Source: Micromonospora rifamycinica
Lineage (GTDB): Bacteria > Actinomycetota > Actinomycetes > Mycobacteriales > Micromonosporaceae
Length of the DNA: 64,000 bases
Direction of reading: 5' to 3'
NCBI RefSeq assembly: GCF_900090265.1
Contig: NZ_LT607752.1
Location: 5,090,001 to 5,154,000 of the forward strand
The notes under the pieces were generated by a model that worked only from the letters and a program-made list of their open reading frames with translations, did no database searches and had not been told where the DNA came from. Numbering within the stretch: the first letter of the stretch is position 1; each line of letters begins with the position of its first letter. The position numbers and the translations under genes were made by a program. Below, one piece after another: positions 33,648 to 42,371 of the stretch.

Positions 33648-34696
33648 CCGAACAGAACGGCCACCGCCGGCTCACCGCGCCACCCGTGGCCACCCCACCG
33701 GCCCACGACGGGTCGACCCGCAACGGGTCGGCACCCGTTCCGCCGCCCGTGCCGGCCGCTGCCGGTCCCGCTGCCGTCGATCCGGCCGCTGCCGTCGATC
33801 CGGCCGCTGCCGTCGATCCGGCCGCTGCCGGGGAGGCCGTCGCGGACCGGCCCGGTGACGTGTGGGACCGGCGGGTCGCCACCGGTCTGGCGTTCCTGCG
33901 CCGCCGCCTCTCCGGTCAGTACGAGGTGGACGAGTTCGGGTTCGACCCGGAGCTGACCGGGGCGGTCTTCCACCCGCTGCTGCGACTGCTCTACCGCGAC
34001 TGGTTCCGGACCGAGGTAACCGGCCTGGAGCACGTGCCCACCGACGGGGCCGGCCTGGTGGTCGGCAACCACTCCGGCACGGTGGCCCTGGACGCGTTGA
34101 TCCTCTCCGCCGCCCTGCACGACCAGCATCCCGCCCGCCGCTACCTGCGGTTGCTCGGCGCGGACCTGGTCTTCCGAATGCCGGTGGTCTCCGAGCTGGC
34201 CCGCAAGACCGGCGGTACGGTCGCCTGCAACCCGGACGCCGAACGGCTGCTCGGCAACGGCGAGCTGGTCGGCGTCTTCCCGGAGGGCTTCAAGGGCATC
34301 GGCAAGCTCTACGCCGACCGCTACAAGCTGCAACGCTTCGGGCGGGGCGGTTTCGTCTCGGCGGCGCTGCGCACCGGCACCCCGATCGTCCCGGTCGCCA
34401 TCGTCGGCGGCGAGGAGATCTACCCGATGCTGGCCGACATCAAGCCGCTGGCCAGGCTGCTCAAGCTGCCCTACTTCCCGGTGACGCCGACGTTCCCCTG
34501 GCTGGGGCCGCTGGGCATGGTGCCGCTGCCGAGCAAGTGGCTGATCGAGTTCTGTCCGCCGATCCCGACCGCCCACCTGACCGACTCGGCGGACGATCCT
34601 CTGGTCGTGTTCAACCTCGCCGACCAGGTCCGCGAGACCATCCAGCAGACCCTGCACCAGCTGCTCGAACGCCGCCCCGACCCGTTCGGCCCCTGA
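33644..34696 (+). CDS. PlsC-type lysophospholipid acyltransferase (Rv0502-like)
   Basis: A 350-residue acyltransferase from GTG 33644 (GTGA overlap with the epimerase). The catalytic motif NHSGTVALD (HX4D) is near residue 144; GVFPEGFKGIG (phosphate contact) near 207 and PIVPVAIVGGEEI near 248. The first 65 residues are a Pro/Ala-rich tail containing three perfect AAVDPA repeats. It should acylate a lysophospholipid or related lipid at the membrane. The epimerase-acyltransferase pair is conserved in mycobacteria. Confidence 0.88.
   Translation: MTEQNGHRRLTAPPVATPPAHDGSTRNGSAPVPPPVPAAAGPAAVDPAAAVDPAAAVDPAAAGEAVADRPGDVWDRRVATGLAFLRRRLSGQYEVDEFGFDPELTGAVFHPLLRLLYRDWFRTEVTGLEHVPTDGAGLVVGNHSGTVALDALILSAALHDQHPARRYLRLLGADLVFRMPVVSELARKTGGTVACNPDAERLLGNGELVGVFPEGFKGIGKLYADRYKLQRFGRGGFVSAALRTGTPIVPVAIVGGEEIYPMLADIKPLARLLKLPYFPVTPTFPWLGPLGMVPLPSKWLIEFCPPIPTAHLTDSADDPLVVFNLADQVRETIQQTLHQLLERRPDPFGP
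33770..33823 (+). repeat. Three perfect 18-bp repeats in the acyltransferase gene
   Basis: GCTGCCGTCGATCCGGCC occurs three times in register, encoding AAVDPA. Perfect identity of the copies suggests a recent expansion in a disordered N-terminal tail. Confidence 0.9.
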
Positions 34697-34729
34697 CCGG
34701 CCCTCGGTCGGCCGCCCCGGGTGCCCGGG

Positions 34730-35596
34730 TCAGGCCGTGCGGCGGCGTCGGTGCAGCGCGAGGCCGGCGGAGACCGCGCCGGCCAGCAACCCGAGCGCGG
34801 CGGTCGACGGTACGGCGATCCGTGCCGCCCGGCGGCCGGTCCGGAAGTCACGCACCTCCCAGCCCCGTCGCCGGGCGGTCCGCAGCAGCGCGCCGTCCGG
34901 GTTGATCGCCACCGCCCGACCCACCGCGACGAGCATCGGCAGGTCGTTGCGGGAGTCGCTGTAGGCGGTGCAGCGGGCCAGGTCCAGCCCCTCGACCGCG
35001 GCGAGCCGGGTGACCGCCTCGGCCTTGGCCGGACCGTGCATCAGGTCTCCCACCAGCCGGCCGGTGTACGCCCCGTCGACGATCTCGGCGACCGTGCCGA
35101 TCGCACCGGTCAGGCCGAGCCGGGCGGCGATCACCCGGCCGATCTCCACCGGCGCGGCGCTGACCAGCCAGACCCGCTGGCCGGCGTCGAGGTGGCGCTG
35201 GGCGAGCCGACGGGTGCCGGCCCAGATCCTCGGGGCCATCAACTCGTCGAAGATCTCTTCGGCGAGCCGTTCGACGTCGTCGACCCGCCAGCCCTCGACG
35301 AAGGCGAGCGCGGCCTGCCTGGCCCGCGACATGTCACCCGCGTGCTCGGTGGCCAGCAGCCGGAACCGGGCCTGCTGCCAGGCGAACCGGGCCAGGTCAC
35401 CGGTGGTGACGTAGCTGCGGGCGGCCAGCCCGCGGGCGAACCAGTAGATCGACGCGCCCTGCATCATCGTGTTGTCGATGTCGAAGAACGCGGCGGTGCG
35501 GGCATCCGGGGGCACCGGTGGCGTCGTGACGTCCGCCCAACCGGCGGTGTGTCCGTGGACGTCGGTGCTGACGGTGACCCTGCGGTTGCTGGCCAT
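34730..35596 (-). CDS. HAD-IB family phosphatase (SerB1-like)
   Basis: A 288-residue HAD hydrolase from GTG or ATG at 35596. Motif I FFDIDNTMMQG (nucleophile Asp in D-I-D-N-T) is near residue 38, motif II VSAAPVEIG near 145 and motif III/IV AYSDSRNDLPML near 216. The C-terminal 30 residues contain a hydrophobic helix and RRRRTA, suggesting membrane attachment. Mycobacteria have serB1 (Rv0505c) here. Phosphoserine or a lipid-phosphate head group are possible substrates; the TM tail favours the latter. Confidence 0.85.
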   Translation of the reverse strand: MASNRRVTVSTDVHGHTAGWADVTTPPVPPDARTAAFFDIDNTMMQGASIYWFARGLAARSYVTTGDLARFAWQQARFRLLATEHAGDMSRARQAALAFVEGWRVDDVERLAEEIFDELMAPRIWAGTRRLAQRHLDAGQRVWLVSAAPVEIGRVIAARLGLTGAIGTVAEIVDGAYTGRLVGDLMHGPAKAEAVTRLAAVEGLDLARCTAYSDSRNDLPMLVAVGRAVAINPDGALLRTARRRGWEVRDFRTGRRAARIAVPSTAALGLLAGAVSAGLALHRRRRTA

Positions 35597-35731
35597 CGCA
35601 CCTCCCTCCGACGACGGGACGACCCTGCGGTATCGAGCCTAGTCCGGGGCGAACCCCGGTCGACCGGCCGAAGCGGGAAGTGTGGCGGGCGGCTCCACCG
35701 TCGGACGGGCGCGGGCGGGGCTCCCCGTCGC

Positions 35732-36595
35732 TCAGCGGCCGAGGGGGCAGGCGGCCGGGGTGGGGCCGAGGGCGTCGCTGCCGACCGGGGCGGGCAGCGC
35801 GCAGGTGATCGCGGCACGCAGCGCGTCGGAGCGCCGGCGGATCGTGTCGAGCAGGGCGAGAGACTGCCGGGTACGGTCCCGCTCGGCGGAACCGGCCCCG
35901 TCGAGCAGGCCACCGACGGCTCGGCGCTGCCCGGCGACGAAGGCGTTCACCGCGTCCAGCGCCGCCGGGTCGGCGTGCTGCGTGGCCGCGGTGGTGAGCA
36001 GCCGGACGCCCTGCCGGGTGTCGGTGTCCATGTCGTCGAGCACGGCGCTGAACCCGGTCGGGTCGTCGCGCAGGGTGGCCGCCTCGTCGAGCCGGGTCCG
36101 GGCGAAGTCGAGGAAGAGCTGCCCCCGGCTGACGTCCGAGCTGGCCAGGGCGAGCTGGGCCCGTTCGGTCGAGCGCTTCATGCCGTACAGGGCGTCGCCC
36201 GGGACCGCGTTCTCGCTGGCGGCGGAGATGCCGGAGACGGCGACCGCCCCGGCCGCGATGCCGACCAGGATGGCACCTCGGGCGCGGGCCCGTCGGGCGG
36301 TCACCCCGCCCAGCAGCGCACCCCGGGCGGTGGTCTTCGGGGCCGCCCCGGTGACCGGGTCGGCGGCGTCGTCCCGGTCGGCCGCGGCGACCAGCATGGC
36401 CCGCAGGCCGGCCCGGAACTCGGCGTCCACCTCGACGACGGGTCGTTCGGCGACGAGCCGACGTCCGACCGCGACGAGCGCGGTGAGCTGGGCGTCGGCG
36501 CGGGAGCGGACGTGGTGGCGTGGGCCGCCGTTGGCCTCGTCGAGAAGCTGGGCGAAGCGTACGGCCCGACGACGGGAGAAGAGGTCGCTGTCCAC
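35732..36595 (-). CDS. DUF5667 membrane protein, likely RsbN-type anti-sigma partner of BldN
   Basis: A 287-residue protein from GTG 36595. The N-terminal cytoplasmic part (1-105) contains FAQLLDEANGG and helical segments suited to binding a sigma factor. One TM segment spans about 107-125 and the C-terminal 160 residues are an outside DUF5667 domain rich in helices. In Streptomyces the gene after bldN is rsbN, the membrane anti-sigma factor for sigma-BldN; here the order is the same. An upstream CGTAAC-N17-CGTTTC motif suggests it is transcribed by BldN itself. Start is uncertain: the frame is open to 36733. Confidence 0.75.
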   Translation of the reverse strand: MDSDLFSRRRAVRFAQLLDEANGGPRHHVRSRADAQLTALVAVGRRLVAERPVVEVDAEFRAGLRAMLVAAADRDDAADPVTGAAPKTTARGALLGGVTARRARARGAILVGIAAGAVAVSGISAASENAVPGDALYGMKRSTERAQLALASSDVSRGQLFLDFARTRLDEAATLRDDPTGFSAVLDDMDTDTRQGVRLLTTAATQHADPAALDAVNAFVAGQRRAVGGLLDGAGSAERDRTRQSLALLDTIRRRSDALRAAITCALPAPVGSDALGPTPAACPLGR

Positions 36596-36751
36596 CGCAG
36601 GCACCCCCTCTCGCTGGTGACGGCCGGTCGGCCGCGGTGGTTCCCCACGACCGGTGGCGGCGTACGCCGTCGTACCCGGGTCATGGTCGGCGGCGCTGCT
36701 CCGGACCGGGACGGGTCCGGAGGCGCCGGACAACCACCGGTCGCATCCGGA

Positions 36752-36780
36752 GAAACGCTCCGCGCCGGGCAGCGGTTACG
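36752..36780 (-). promoter_or_regulatory. BldN-type promoter for the DUF5667 gene
   Basis: On the minus strand CGTAAC (36780-36775), a 17-base spacer and CGTTTC (36757-36752) match the sigma-BldN consensus as I recall it (CGTAAC-N16-CGTTGA). This lies in the 229-base gap after the sigma gene and would give a leader of about 150 nt. Confidence 0.45.
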
Positions 36781-36824
36781 GGGCGGCCGGGGGCGAAATC
36801 ACGAAGAGTGAGCATCGTCGCAGG

Positions 36825-37961
36825 TCAGGGCTGGAAACCGGCCGGCAGGAGCCGGGCCAGCGCCCGGACCGCCCGGTACTGCAAGGCCTTGATCGCGCCC
36901 TCGTTCTTGCCCATCGCGCGGGCCGTCTCGGCCACCGAGAGGCCCTGGAGGAAGCGGAGCACGATGCACTCCTGCTGTTCCGGGTTGAGCCGGGTGACGG
37001 CGGTGAGCAGCGCCACGTTGGTGATGTGCTCGACCACGGCCGCCTCGGGACTGCCCTCCGGCCCCCGGTCCTCCCGGTCGGCGTCGAGCACGTCGCCGGT
37101 GGTCACCTCCAGCCGGTAGCGACCGGACTTGAAGTGGTCGGCGACCAGGTTGCGGGCGATGGTGACCAGCCACGCGCCGAGGTCGCGGCCCTGCCAGGTG
37201 AAGCTGCCGATCCGCTTGAGGGCGCGGAGGAACGTGTCGGAGGTGAGGTCCTCGGCCAGTTGGCGGTTGCCGACCCGGAAGTAGACGAACCGGAAGACCG
37301 TGTCGACGTACCGGTCGTAGATCAGCCCGAAGGCCTCGGACTCGCCGGCCTGCGCCCGCTCGACCAGCATCCAGACCTCGGTGGCCGGGTCGGACGGGTC
37401 GGGGCGGCTGGGGAAGCCGGTGGGCGGGGTACCGGTGGGCGGTGGCCCGGTGGCGGGTGGGCCGGCGGCCGGCCCGTCGGCCGGAACCGCCGGGATCAGC
37501 GCGGTGCCGTCGGCCGGAACCGCCGGGATCAGCGCGGTGCCGTCGGCCGGAACCGCCGGGATCAGCTCGGTGTCGTCGGCCGGGACGACGGGGAGCAGGG
37601 TGGTGTCGGGCGGGTCGTCCCCGGTCGGTACGGCCGGGATCACGGCGGTGTCGTCGGCCGGGACGACCGGGATCACGGCGGTCTCGCCGCTGGTCGGGTC
37701 GGCCGGGGCGGGTGGCTCGCCGACCCGTCTGCTCTGCGTCGGCATGGTTGGCTGCCGGGCGGGCAGGGTCGTCCGGCCGCCCGGTGTGGCGTTGCCGCCC
37801 GGCGCGGTGGACCGGGGCGCCGCCTCGTTGTGGTGCGGGCGTGGGTGGATCCGACGGGAGGCCGGGTCCGGGCGGGGTGGGTCCGTCCGCTCGTTGACCG
37901 ACGCCCGGGGCGCCGGTCCGGTCAGACCGGTGGGACGGTCCGCGTAGCCGAAGGCGGTCAC
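36825..37961 (-). CDS. bldN: ECF sigma factor of BldN type with a long repetitive N-terminal extension
   Basis: A 378-residue protein from GTG 37961, preceded by GGGGAGG six bases before. Sigma-2 begins near residue 196 (VWMLVERAQAGESEAFGLIYDRYVD, then AEDLTSDTFLRALK) and sigma-4 near 320 (RLNPEQQECIVLRFLQGLSVAETA). The first 195 residues are disordered and contain six 11-residue repeats like T-A-L-I-P-A-V-P-A-D-G. S. coelicolor pro-sigma-BldN has a shorter N-terminal pro-region (about 86 residues, from memory) that is removed. ATG 37745 is an alternative start without a ribosome site. Neighbours (rex-hem, DUF5667) match the bldN locus. Confidence 0.85.
   Translation of the reverse strand: MTAFGYADRPTGLTGPAPRASVNERTDPPRPDPASRRIHPRPHHNEAAPRSTAPGGNATPGGRTTLPARQPTMPTQSRRVGEPPAPADPTSGETAVIPVVPADDTAVIPAVPTGDDPPDTTLLPVVPADDTELIPAVPADGTALIPAVPADGTALIPAVPADGPAAGPPATGPPPTGTPPTGFPSRPDPSDPATEVWMLVERAQAGESEAFGLIYDRYVDTVFRFVYFRVGNRQLAEDLTSDTFLRALKRIGSFTWQGRDLGAWLVTIARNLVADHFKSGRYRLEVTTGDVLDADREDRGPEGSPEAAVVEHITNVALLTAVTRLNPEQQECIVLRFLQGLSVAETARAMGKNEGAIKALQYRAVRALARLLPAGFQP
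37476..37574 (-). repeat. Three 33-bp tandem repeats in bldN
   Basis: Two perfect copies (37476-37508, 37509-37541) and a third with two changes (37542-37574) encode the 11-residue unit PADGTALIPAV. More diverged units follow to about 37680, giving six in the protein. Confidence 0.92.
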
Positions 37962-38673
37962 CGGGCCTCCCCGGGGTGCGCCACGACCGGGACCGGGTGG
38001 CGGCGGGAGGCCGCCGCGCCGGGTCTGCCCCTGACGGGCAGGGCCGTGTGGGGGTGTGCCGACGCGCGGCAGTTCCCCTTGAGGTGCTGGTCCAATGCGC
38101 GCACAGGCACGGGGGCCTCCTCGGGCTGAGGGGTGTCGACTCACGGCAAATGGGGTGAGCCGACCCGAGTGATGATAGGGCCAACGTCACCCGCGCGTGG
38201 CAAGTCCGTTACACAGGGCCAAAGTATTTGCGTGCCCTGCGCACACCTGGCGGACCGGTTGTCCGTCGCCGTCGGTTGACTTTCACGTCGCGGCTTGCTG
38301 GGGGACGAATGACCAGTTCAGGGTGGGGTCTTCCGGGCGTCGGCGCGGCCGGTGACGGGTCCGGTCGACGGCGTTTCCCGGCCCCGCGCGGGGGTGTCGG
38401 GCGGTCGGTCGGCCGGGTCGGCGGGACGTCCCGGTTGACGCAGGGTGACCGTACGGTGTGCGGGTCTGGTCGGGCGGCCGGCGGCGTGTCAGACTCAGCC
38501 ACCGCGCGGCGGCGGGTCGGCGCCCCGGCTCGGCCGTCCGGGGTGTGCCGCATCCGGGGACGGGCGAGACTGGGCGGGCGTGGTGCGAAGCTGTGCACCC
38601 GGTGCGCCCGGTATCCCACTCCAGCGCGCCCCCAGTCGCGGCCGAGCCCGGCCGCCCTCACCCGGAGGTCCCG
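37962..38673. other. Long upstream region of bldN and the glutaredoxin gene
   Basis: A 712-base divergent gap. GTG-rich frames across it lack ribosome sites and normal codon use. A comparatively AT-rich patch at about 38150-38240 (ATGATAGG, CAAAGTATTTGCG) is the most likely bldN promoter zone, but no -10/-35 pair stands out on either strand. A gap this long is usual for a developmental regulator gene with several binding proteins. Confidence 0.5.
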
Positions 38674-38928
38674 ATGTCCACTGACGCCCGGCTCGCCCTG
38701 ATCACCCGGCCCGGTTGCCACCTGTGCGAGGACGCCAAGGCCGCCCTGGAGCGGGTGGCCGCGGTGACCGGTGACCGGTGGGTGGAGAAGGACGTCACCG
38801 GCGACGTCGAGCTGGAGCGCGAGTACGGCGACCGGCTGCCGGTGGTGCTGCTCGACGGCAAGGAGCACGGCTACTGGCGGGTGGAGGAGGAGCGGTTGCT
38901 GCGGGACCTGACCACGCCTCAGCTCTAG
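38674..38928 (+). CDS. Glutaredoxin-like thioredoxin-fold protein (Rv0508-like)
   Basis: An 84-residue protein from ATG 38674, preceded by GGAGG. A thioredoxin-fold active site C-H-L-C sits at residues 15-18 (ITRPGCHLCEDAKAAL), the cis-proline in RLPVVLLDGKEHGYW near 55. This is the DUF836 glutaredoxin group; in mycobacteria (Rv0508) it sits just before hemA. As mycothiol replaces glutathione, it probably reduces protein or mycothiol disulfides. It is separated from rex by the Rex operator region. Confidence 0.88.
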   Translation: MSTDARLALITRPGCHLCEDAKAALERVAAVTGDRWVEKDVTGDVELEREYGDRLPVVLLDGKEHGYWRVEEERLLRDLTTPQL

Positions 38929-39083
38929 GGTGGCGCGGATCACCCTCGGTCAGCGGCTGCGCGCGATTGGTGAGCGAAGTCGGGATTGAGCAATAATCGC
39001 GCGGTGGCCCGCTGCGGTGCCCGATCGATCTTGTGGAATGGAGGATCCGGTGGAGGGGTGCCGCGAGTCGGCAAGATCGCGAT

Positions 39084-39101
39084 TTGTGCACGTCTTCACA
39101 A
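39084..39101. promoter_or_regulatory. Rex operator
   Basis: TTGTGCAC-GT-CTTCACAA fits the Rex consensus TTGTGAAN-NN-NTTCACAA with one mismatch. It lies 120 bases before rex and overlaps the -35 and spacer of its promoter, so Rex would repress rex-hemACDB when NADH is low and release it when NADH rises. Confidence 0.85.
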
Positions 39102-39112
39102 GCGCCTACTCT
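39084..39112 (+). promoter_or_regulatory. Promoter of rex-hemACDB overlapped by the Rex site
   Basis: -35 TTGTGC (39084-39089), 17-base spacer, -10 TACTCT (39107-39112). The -35 is the first half of the Rex site, an arrangement that makes Rex binding directly exclude polymerase. Confidence 0.6.
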
Positions 39113-39220
39113 GTAGTTCCAACGCGCCCTGCTAGCACGGCCGGTTCTCCCGGCCTCCGGCGGGGGTCCCCCACGGGCCGGGCACCGGAGTCGGCCGAGG
39201 ATCGCACCGCACGGAGTCTC

Positions 39221-39991
39221 ATGAGTCAGCACCGTCACCCAGGCGCGTCCGATCGCGCCGGTGCCGTACCGGCGCTCCCGGACCTCCCGGAGGCGACCGT
39301 CGCGCGGCTCCCCGAGTATCTCCGCGCCCTGCACAACCTGGCCGACGCCGGTCACGAGACGGTGTCCAGCGAGGGCCTGGCCGGTGCCGCGGGGGTCAAC
39401 TCGGCCAAGCTCCGCAAGGATCTCTCACACCTCGGCTCGTACGGCACCCGGGGGGTCGGCTACGACGTCGCCCTGCTGGTCGACCAGATCGAGTTCGTGC
39501 TCGGGCTCACCCAGCGCCGGGCGGTCGCCCTGGTCGGGGTGGGTAATCTCGGTCACGCTCTGGCCGGCTACGACGGCTTCGCCAGCCGGGGTTTCCGGAT
39601 CGCGGCGCTCTTCGACGCCGACGCCTCCCGGGTCGGCGAGATGATCAGCGGGCTGGCCGTGCGGCACATCGACGAACTGCCCCGGGTCGCCGCCGAGGAG
39701 GCGATCTCCATCGGCGTGATCGCCACCCCCGCCCCGGCCGCCCAGGCGGTGGCCGAGCAACTGGTCGCCGCCGGTGTCACGAGCATCCTCAACTTCGCGC
39801 CGTGCGTACTCTCGGTGCCGGACGGGGTCGACGTGCGCAAGGTGGACCTCGCCATCGAGCTGCAGATCCTGTCCTTCCACGAGCACCGCAAGGCGTCGTT
39901 GACCGCGTTGCCCGCCGCCGGCGGCTCCGCCCTCACCGCCCTGCCCGGCGGGCTCGTGACCCCCGACACCCAGGAGGCGATCGGCACGTGA
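39221..39991 (+). CDS. rex: Redox-sensing repressor Rex
   Basis: A 256-residue repressor from ATG 39221 (GGAG upstream). The N-terminal winged helix (about 30-95) includes VSSEGLAGAAGVNSAKLRKDLSHLG followed by YGTRGVGYDV; the Rossmann domain has GVGNLGHALAGY (NADH binding) near 109 and the C-terminal swap helix. It senses the NADH/NAD ratio and represses respiratory and heme genes, binding the site upstream of itself. Its stop overlaps hemA (GTGA), so rex and hemACDB form one operon, the same order as in Streptomyces. Confidence 0.95.
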   Translation: MSQHRHPGASDRAGAVPALPDLPEATVARLPEYLRALHNLADAGHETVSSEGLAGAAGVNSAKLRKDLSHLGSYGTRGVGYDVALLVDQIEFVLGLTQRRAVALVGVGNLGHALAGYDGFASRGFRIAALFDADASRVGEMISGLAVRHIDELPRVAAEEAISIGVIATPAPAAQAVAEQLVAAGVTSILNFAPCVLSVPDGVDVRKVDLAIELQILSFHEHRKASLTALPAAGGSALTALPGGLVTPDTQEAIGT

Positions 39992-41379
39992 AGCTGCTCG
40001 TCGTCGGCGCGTCCTACCGCACTGCTCCCGTGGTCACCCTGGAGCAGCTCGCGGTCTCCCCGGCCGACCTCACCCGAACCCTGGACCGGCTGGTCGCCCA
40101 GCCGTACGTCGCCGAGGCGGTGCTCGTCTCCACCTGTAACCGGGTGGAGGTGTACGCCGCGGTGTCCGGCTTCCACGGCGGCCTCGGCGACATCTGCGCC
40201 GTCCTCGCCGAGCAGGCCGGTGCCCCGCCCGCCGCGTTCGCCAGCCACCTCTACGTGCACTACGACTCGGCCGCCGTCGACCACGTCTTCCGGGTCGCCG
40301 CCGGGCTGGACTCCATGGTGGTCGGCGAGGCGCAGATCCTCGGCCAGCTCCGGGACGCCTACCACTGGGCCTCCGGCGCGGACACCGCCGGGCGGCTGCT
40401 GCACGAGCTGATGCAGCAGGCGCTGCGGGTCGGCAAGCGGGCGCACGCCGAGACCGACATCGACCGGGCCGGGCAGAGCGTCGTCACCGCCGCCCTGGAC
40501 CTCACCGCCGAGCTGCTCGACGGCGACCTCGCCGGCCGGCCGGCCCTGGTGGTCGGCGCGGGCGCGATGGGCGCGCTGAGCGTGGCGACGCTGGCCCGTC
40601 GGGACGCCGGCCCGCTCACCGTCACCAACCGGGGGGCCGACCGGGCCGTCCGGCTGGCCGAGTCGTACGGGGCACACGCCGTGCCGCTGGCCGAACTCGT
40701 CCCCGCGCTCTCCACAGTGGACATCGTAGTGGCCGCCACCGCGGCCACCGAACCGGTCCTCACCGTCGACGTGGTGACCGGGGCGCTGGCCCGCCGTGAC
40801 CCCGCCCGGGGGCCGCTCGTGCTACTCGACCTCGCCGTGCCCCGGGACGTCGCACCCGAGGTGGCCGCGCTGCCCGGCGTGGAGGTGATCGACATCGACC
40901 GGATGGCCACCCTGCTCGCCGGCGGCCCGGCCGCCGCGGACGCCGCCGAGGTCGGCCGGATCGTGGCCGCCGAGGTCGAGGCGTTCCTGAGCTGGCTGCG
41001 CGGGGCCGACGTGGCACCCACCGTGGCCGCCCTGCGCGGCCGGGCCGACGACGTGGTCAGCGCCGAGCTGCGCCGGCTCGCCCAGCGTCGCCCCGACCTC
41101 AGCGACGACCAGCGCGCCGAGGTCGCCCGGACCGTACACCGGGTGGTGCAGCGGCTGCTGCACCAGCCGACCGTCAAGGTCCGTCAGCTCGCCGCCGAGC
41201 CGGGCGGCGACCAGTACGCCGCACTGCTGCGCGAGCTGTTCGACCTGCAGGTGCCGCAGACCTCCGGGGTCGGCTCGGTGCCGGAGGTGGTGGAGACCGT
41301 CGACGGCCGCGCGTCGTTCGAGGTGGCCGGCGTCCCGACCACCGGCACCGACCAGCCGTCCAGCGGAGGTGAGCGATGA
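39988..41379 (+). CDS. hemA: Glutamyl-tRNA reductase
   Basis: A 463-residue enzyme from GTG 39988, coupled to rex. It reduces glutamyl-tRNA to glutamate-1-semialdehyde, the first committed step of C5-pathway heme synthesis. Catalytic Cys50 lies in VSTCNRVEVY; GLDSMVVGEAQILGQ near 107 and GAGAMGALSV near 190 (NADPH) are intact, with the C-terminal dimerisation helix from 320. The last 40 residues are a variable tail. hemL (next pathway step) is not in the window. Confidence 0.96.
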   Translation: MKLLVVGASYRTAPVVTLEQLAVSPADLTRTLDRLVAQPYVAEAVLVSTCNRVEVYAAVSGFHGGLGDICAVLAEQAGAPPAAFASHLYVHYDSAAVDHVFRVAAGLDSMVVGEAQILGQLRDAYHWASGADTAGRLLHELMQQALRVGKRAHAETDIDRAGQSVVTAALDLTAELLDGDLAGRPALVVGAGAMGALSVATLARRDAGPLTVTNRGADRAVRLAESYGAHAVPLAELVPALSTVDIVVAATAATEPVLTVDVVTGALARRDPARGPLVLLDLAVPRDVAPEVAALPGVEVIDIDRMATLLAGGPAAADAAEVGRIVAAEVEAFLSWLRGADVAPTVAALRGRADDVVSAELRRLAQRRPDLSDDQRAEVARTVHRVVQRLLHQPTVKVRQLAAEPGGDQYAALLRELFDLQVPQTSGVGSVPEVVETVDGRASFEVAGVPTTGTDQPSSGGER

Positions 41380-42371
41380 GCGGCCCCCTGCGCCTGGGCA
41401 CCCGGGGCAGCGCCCTGGCCATGGCCCAGTCCGGCCACGTCGCCGCGGCGATCACCGCGGCAACCGGCCGCGCCGTCGAACTGGTCGAGGTGGTCACCGC
41501 CGGTGACCGCTCGTCCGCGCCGGTGCAGCGGCTCGGCGTCGGTGTCTTCGTCTCCGCGCTGCGCGACGCGTTGACCGCCGGCACCATCGACCTCGCCGTG
41601 CACTCGTACAAGGACCTGCCCACCGCCCAGGCGGACGGGTTGACCGTCGCGGCGGTGCCACCCCGGCAGGATCCGCGCGACGCGCTGGTCGCCACCGGTG
41701 GCCGTACCCTCGCCGAGCTGCCGCCCGGGGCCGTGGTCGGCACCGGCGCGCTGCGCCGCATCGCCCAGCTGCACGCCCTCGGCCTGCACCTGGAGGTCAC
41801 CCCGATCCGGGGCAACGTCGACACCCGGCTCGGCCGGGTGCTCGGCCCGGACGCCGACCTCGACGCGGTCGTCCTGGCGCGGGCCGGACTGGCCCGGCTC
41901 GACCGGGCCGACGTGATCACCGAAACGCTCGACCCGATGCTGATGCTGCCCGCGCCCGCCCAGGGCGCGCTGGCGGTGGAGTGCCGGATCGACGACTCCG
42001 ACCTGGTCGAGCTGCTCGCCGCACTCGATCACGCACCGTCCCGGGCCGCGGTCACCGCGGAGCGGGCGTTGCTGGCCACCCTGGAGGCCGGGTGCTCCGC
42101 CCCGGTCGCCGCCTATGCCGTCATCGCCGAAGGCGAGCCGACCGGCTCGGATGCCGAAGGCGATGTCGTCCACGAGATCTACCTGCGCGGGGCGGTGATC
42201 AGCCCGGACGGTTCCCGAGACCTCCGGCTGTCCCGCACCGGAACGCCCGCCGACGCGGCGGAGATCGGCAAGGCACTCGCCGCCGAACTCCTCGACCTCG
42301 GCGCCGACTCGATCCTCGGCCACGAAGGAACCACCGGCCCGAGGACCCAGCAATTTGGGAGCACAGAATGA
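41376..42371 (+). CDS. hemC: Hydroxymethylbilane synthase
   Basis: A 331-residue porphobilinogen deaminase with ATGA overlap to hemA. Cofactor Cys240 is in TLEAGCSAPVAAYA, and LAVHSYKDLPT near 75 and RGNVDTRLGR near 145 carry the catalytic Asp/Arg set. It joins four porphobilinogens into hydroxymethylbilane for HemD. Its stop overlaps the next ATG. Confidence 0.96.
   Translation: MSGPLRLGTRGSALAMAQSGHVAAAITAATGRAVELVEVVTAGDRSSAPVQRLGVGVFVSALRDALTAGTIDLAVHSYKDLPTAQADGLTVAAVPPRQDPRDALVATGGRTLAELPPGAVVGTGALRRIAQLHALGLHLEVTPIRGNVDTRLGRVLGPDADLDAVVLARAGLARLDRADVITETLDPMLMLPAPAQGALAVECRIDDSDLVELLAALDHAPSRAAVTAERALLATLEAGCSAPVAAYAVIAEGEPTGSDAEGDVVHEIYLRGAVISPDGSRDLRLSRTGTPADAAEIGKALAAELLDLGADSILGHEGTTGPRTQQFGSTE

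Noticed and set aside
38228..38701. 157-codon frame upstream of the glutaredoxin gene
   Set aside because: Arg/Gly-rich translation without family resemblance; overlaps the real start at 38674, which has GGAGG.
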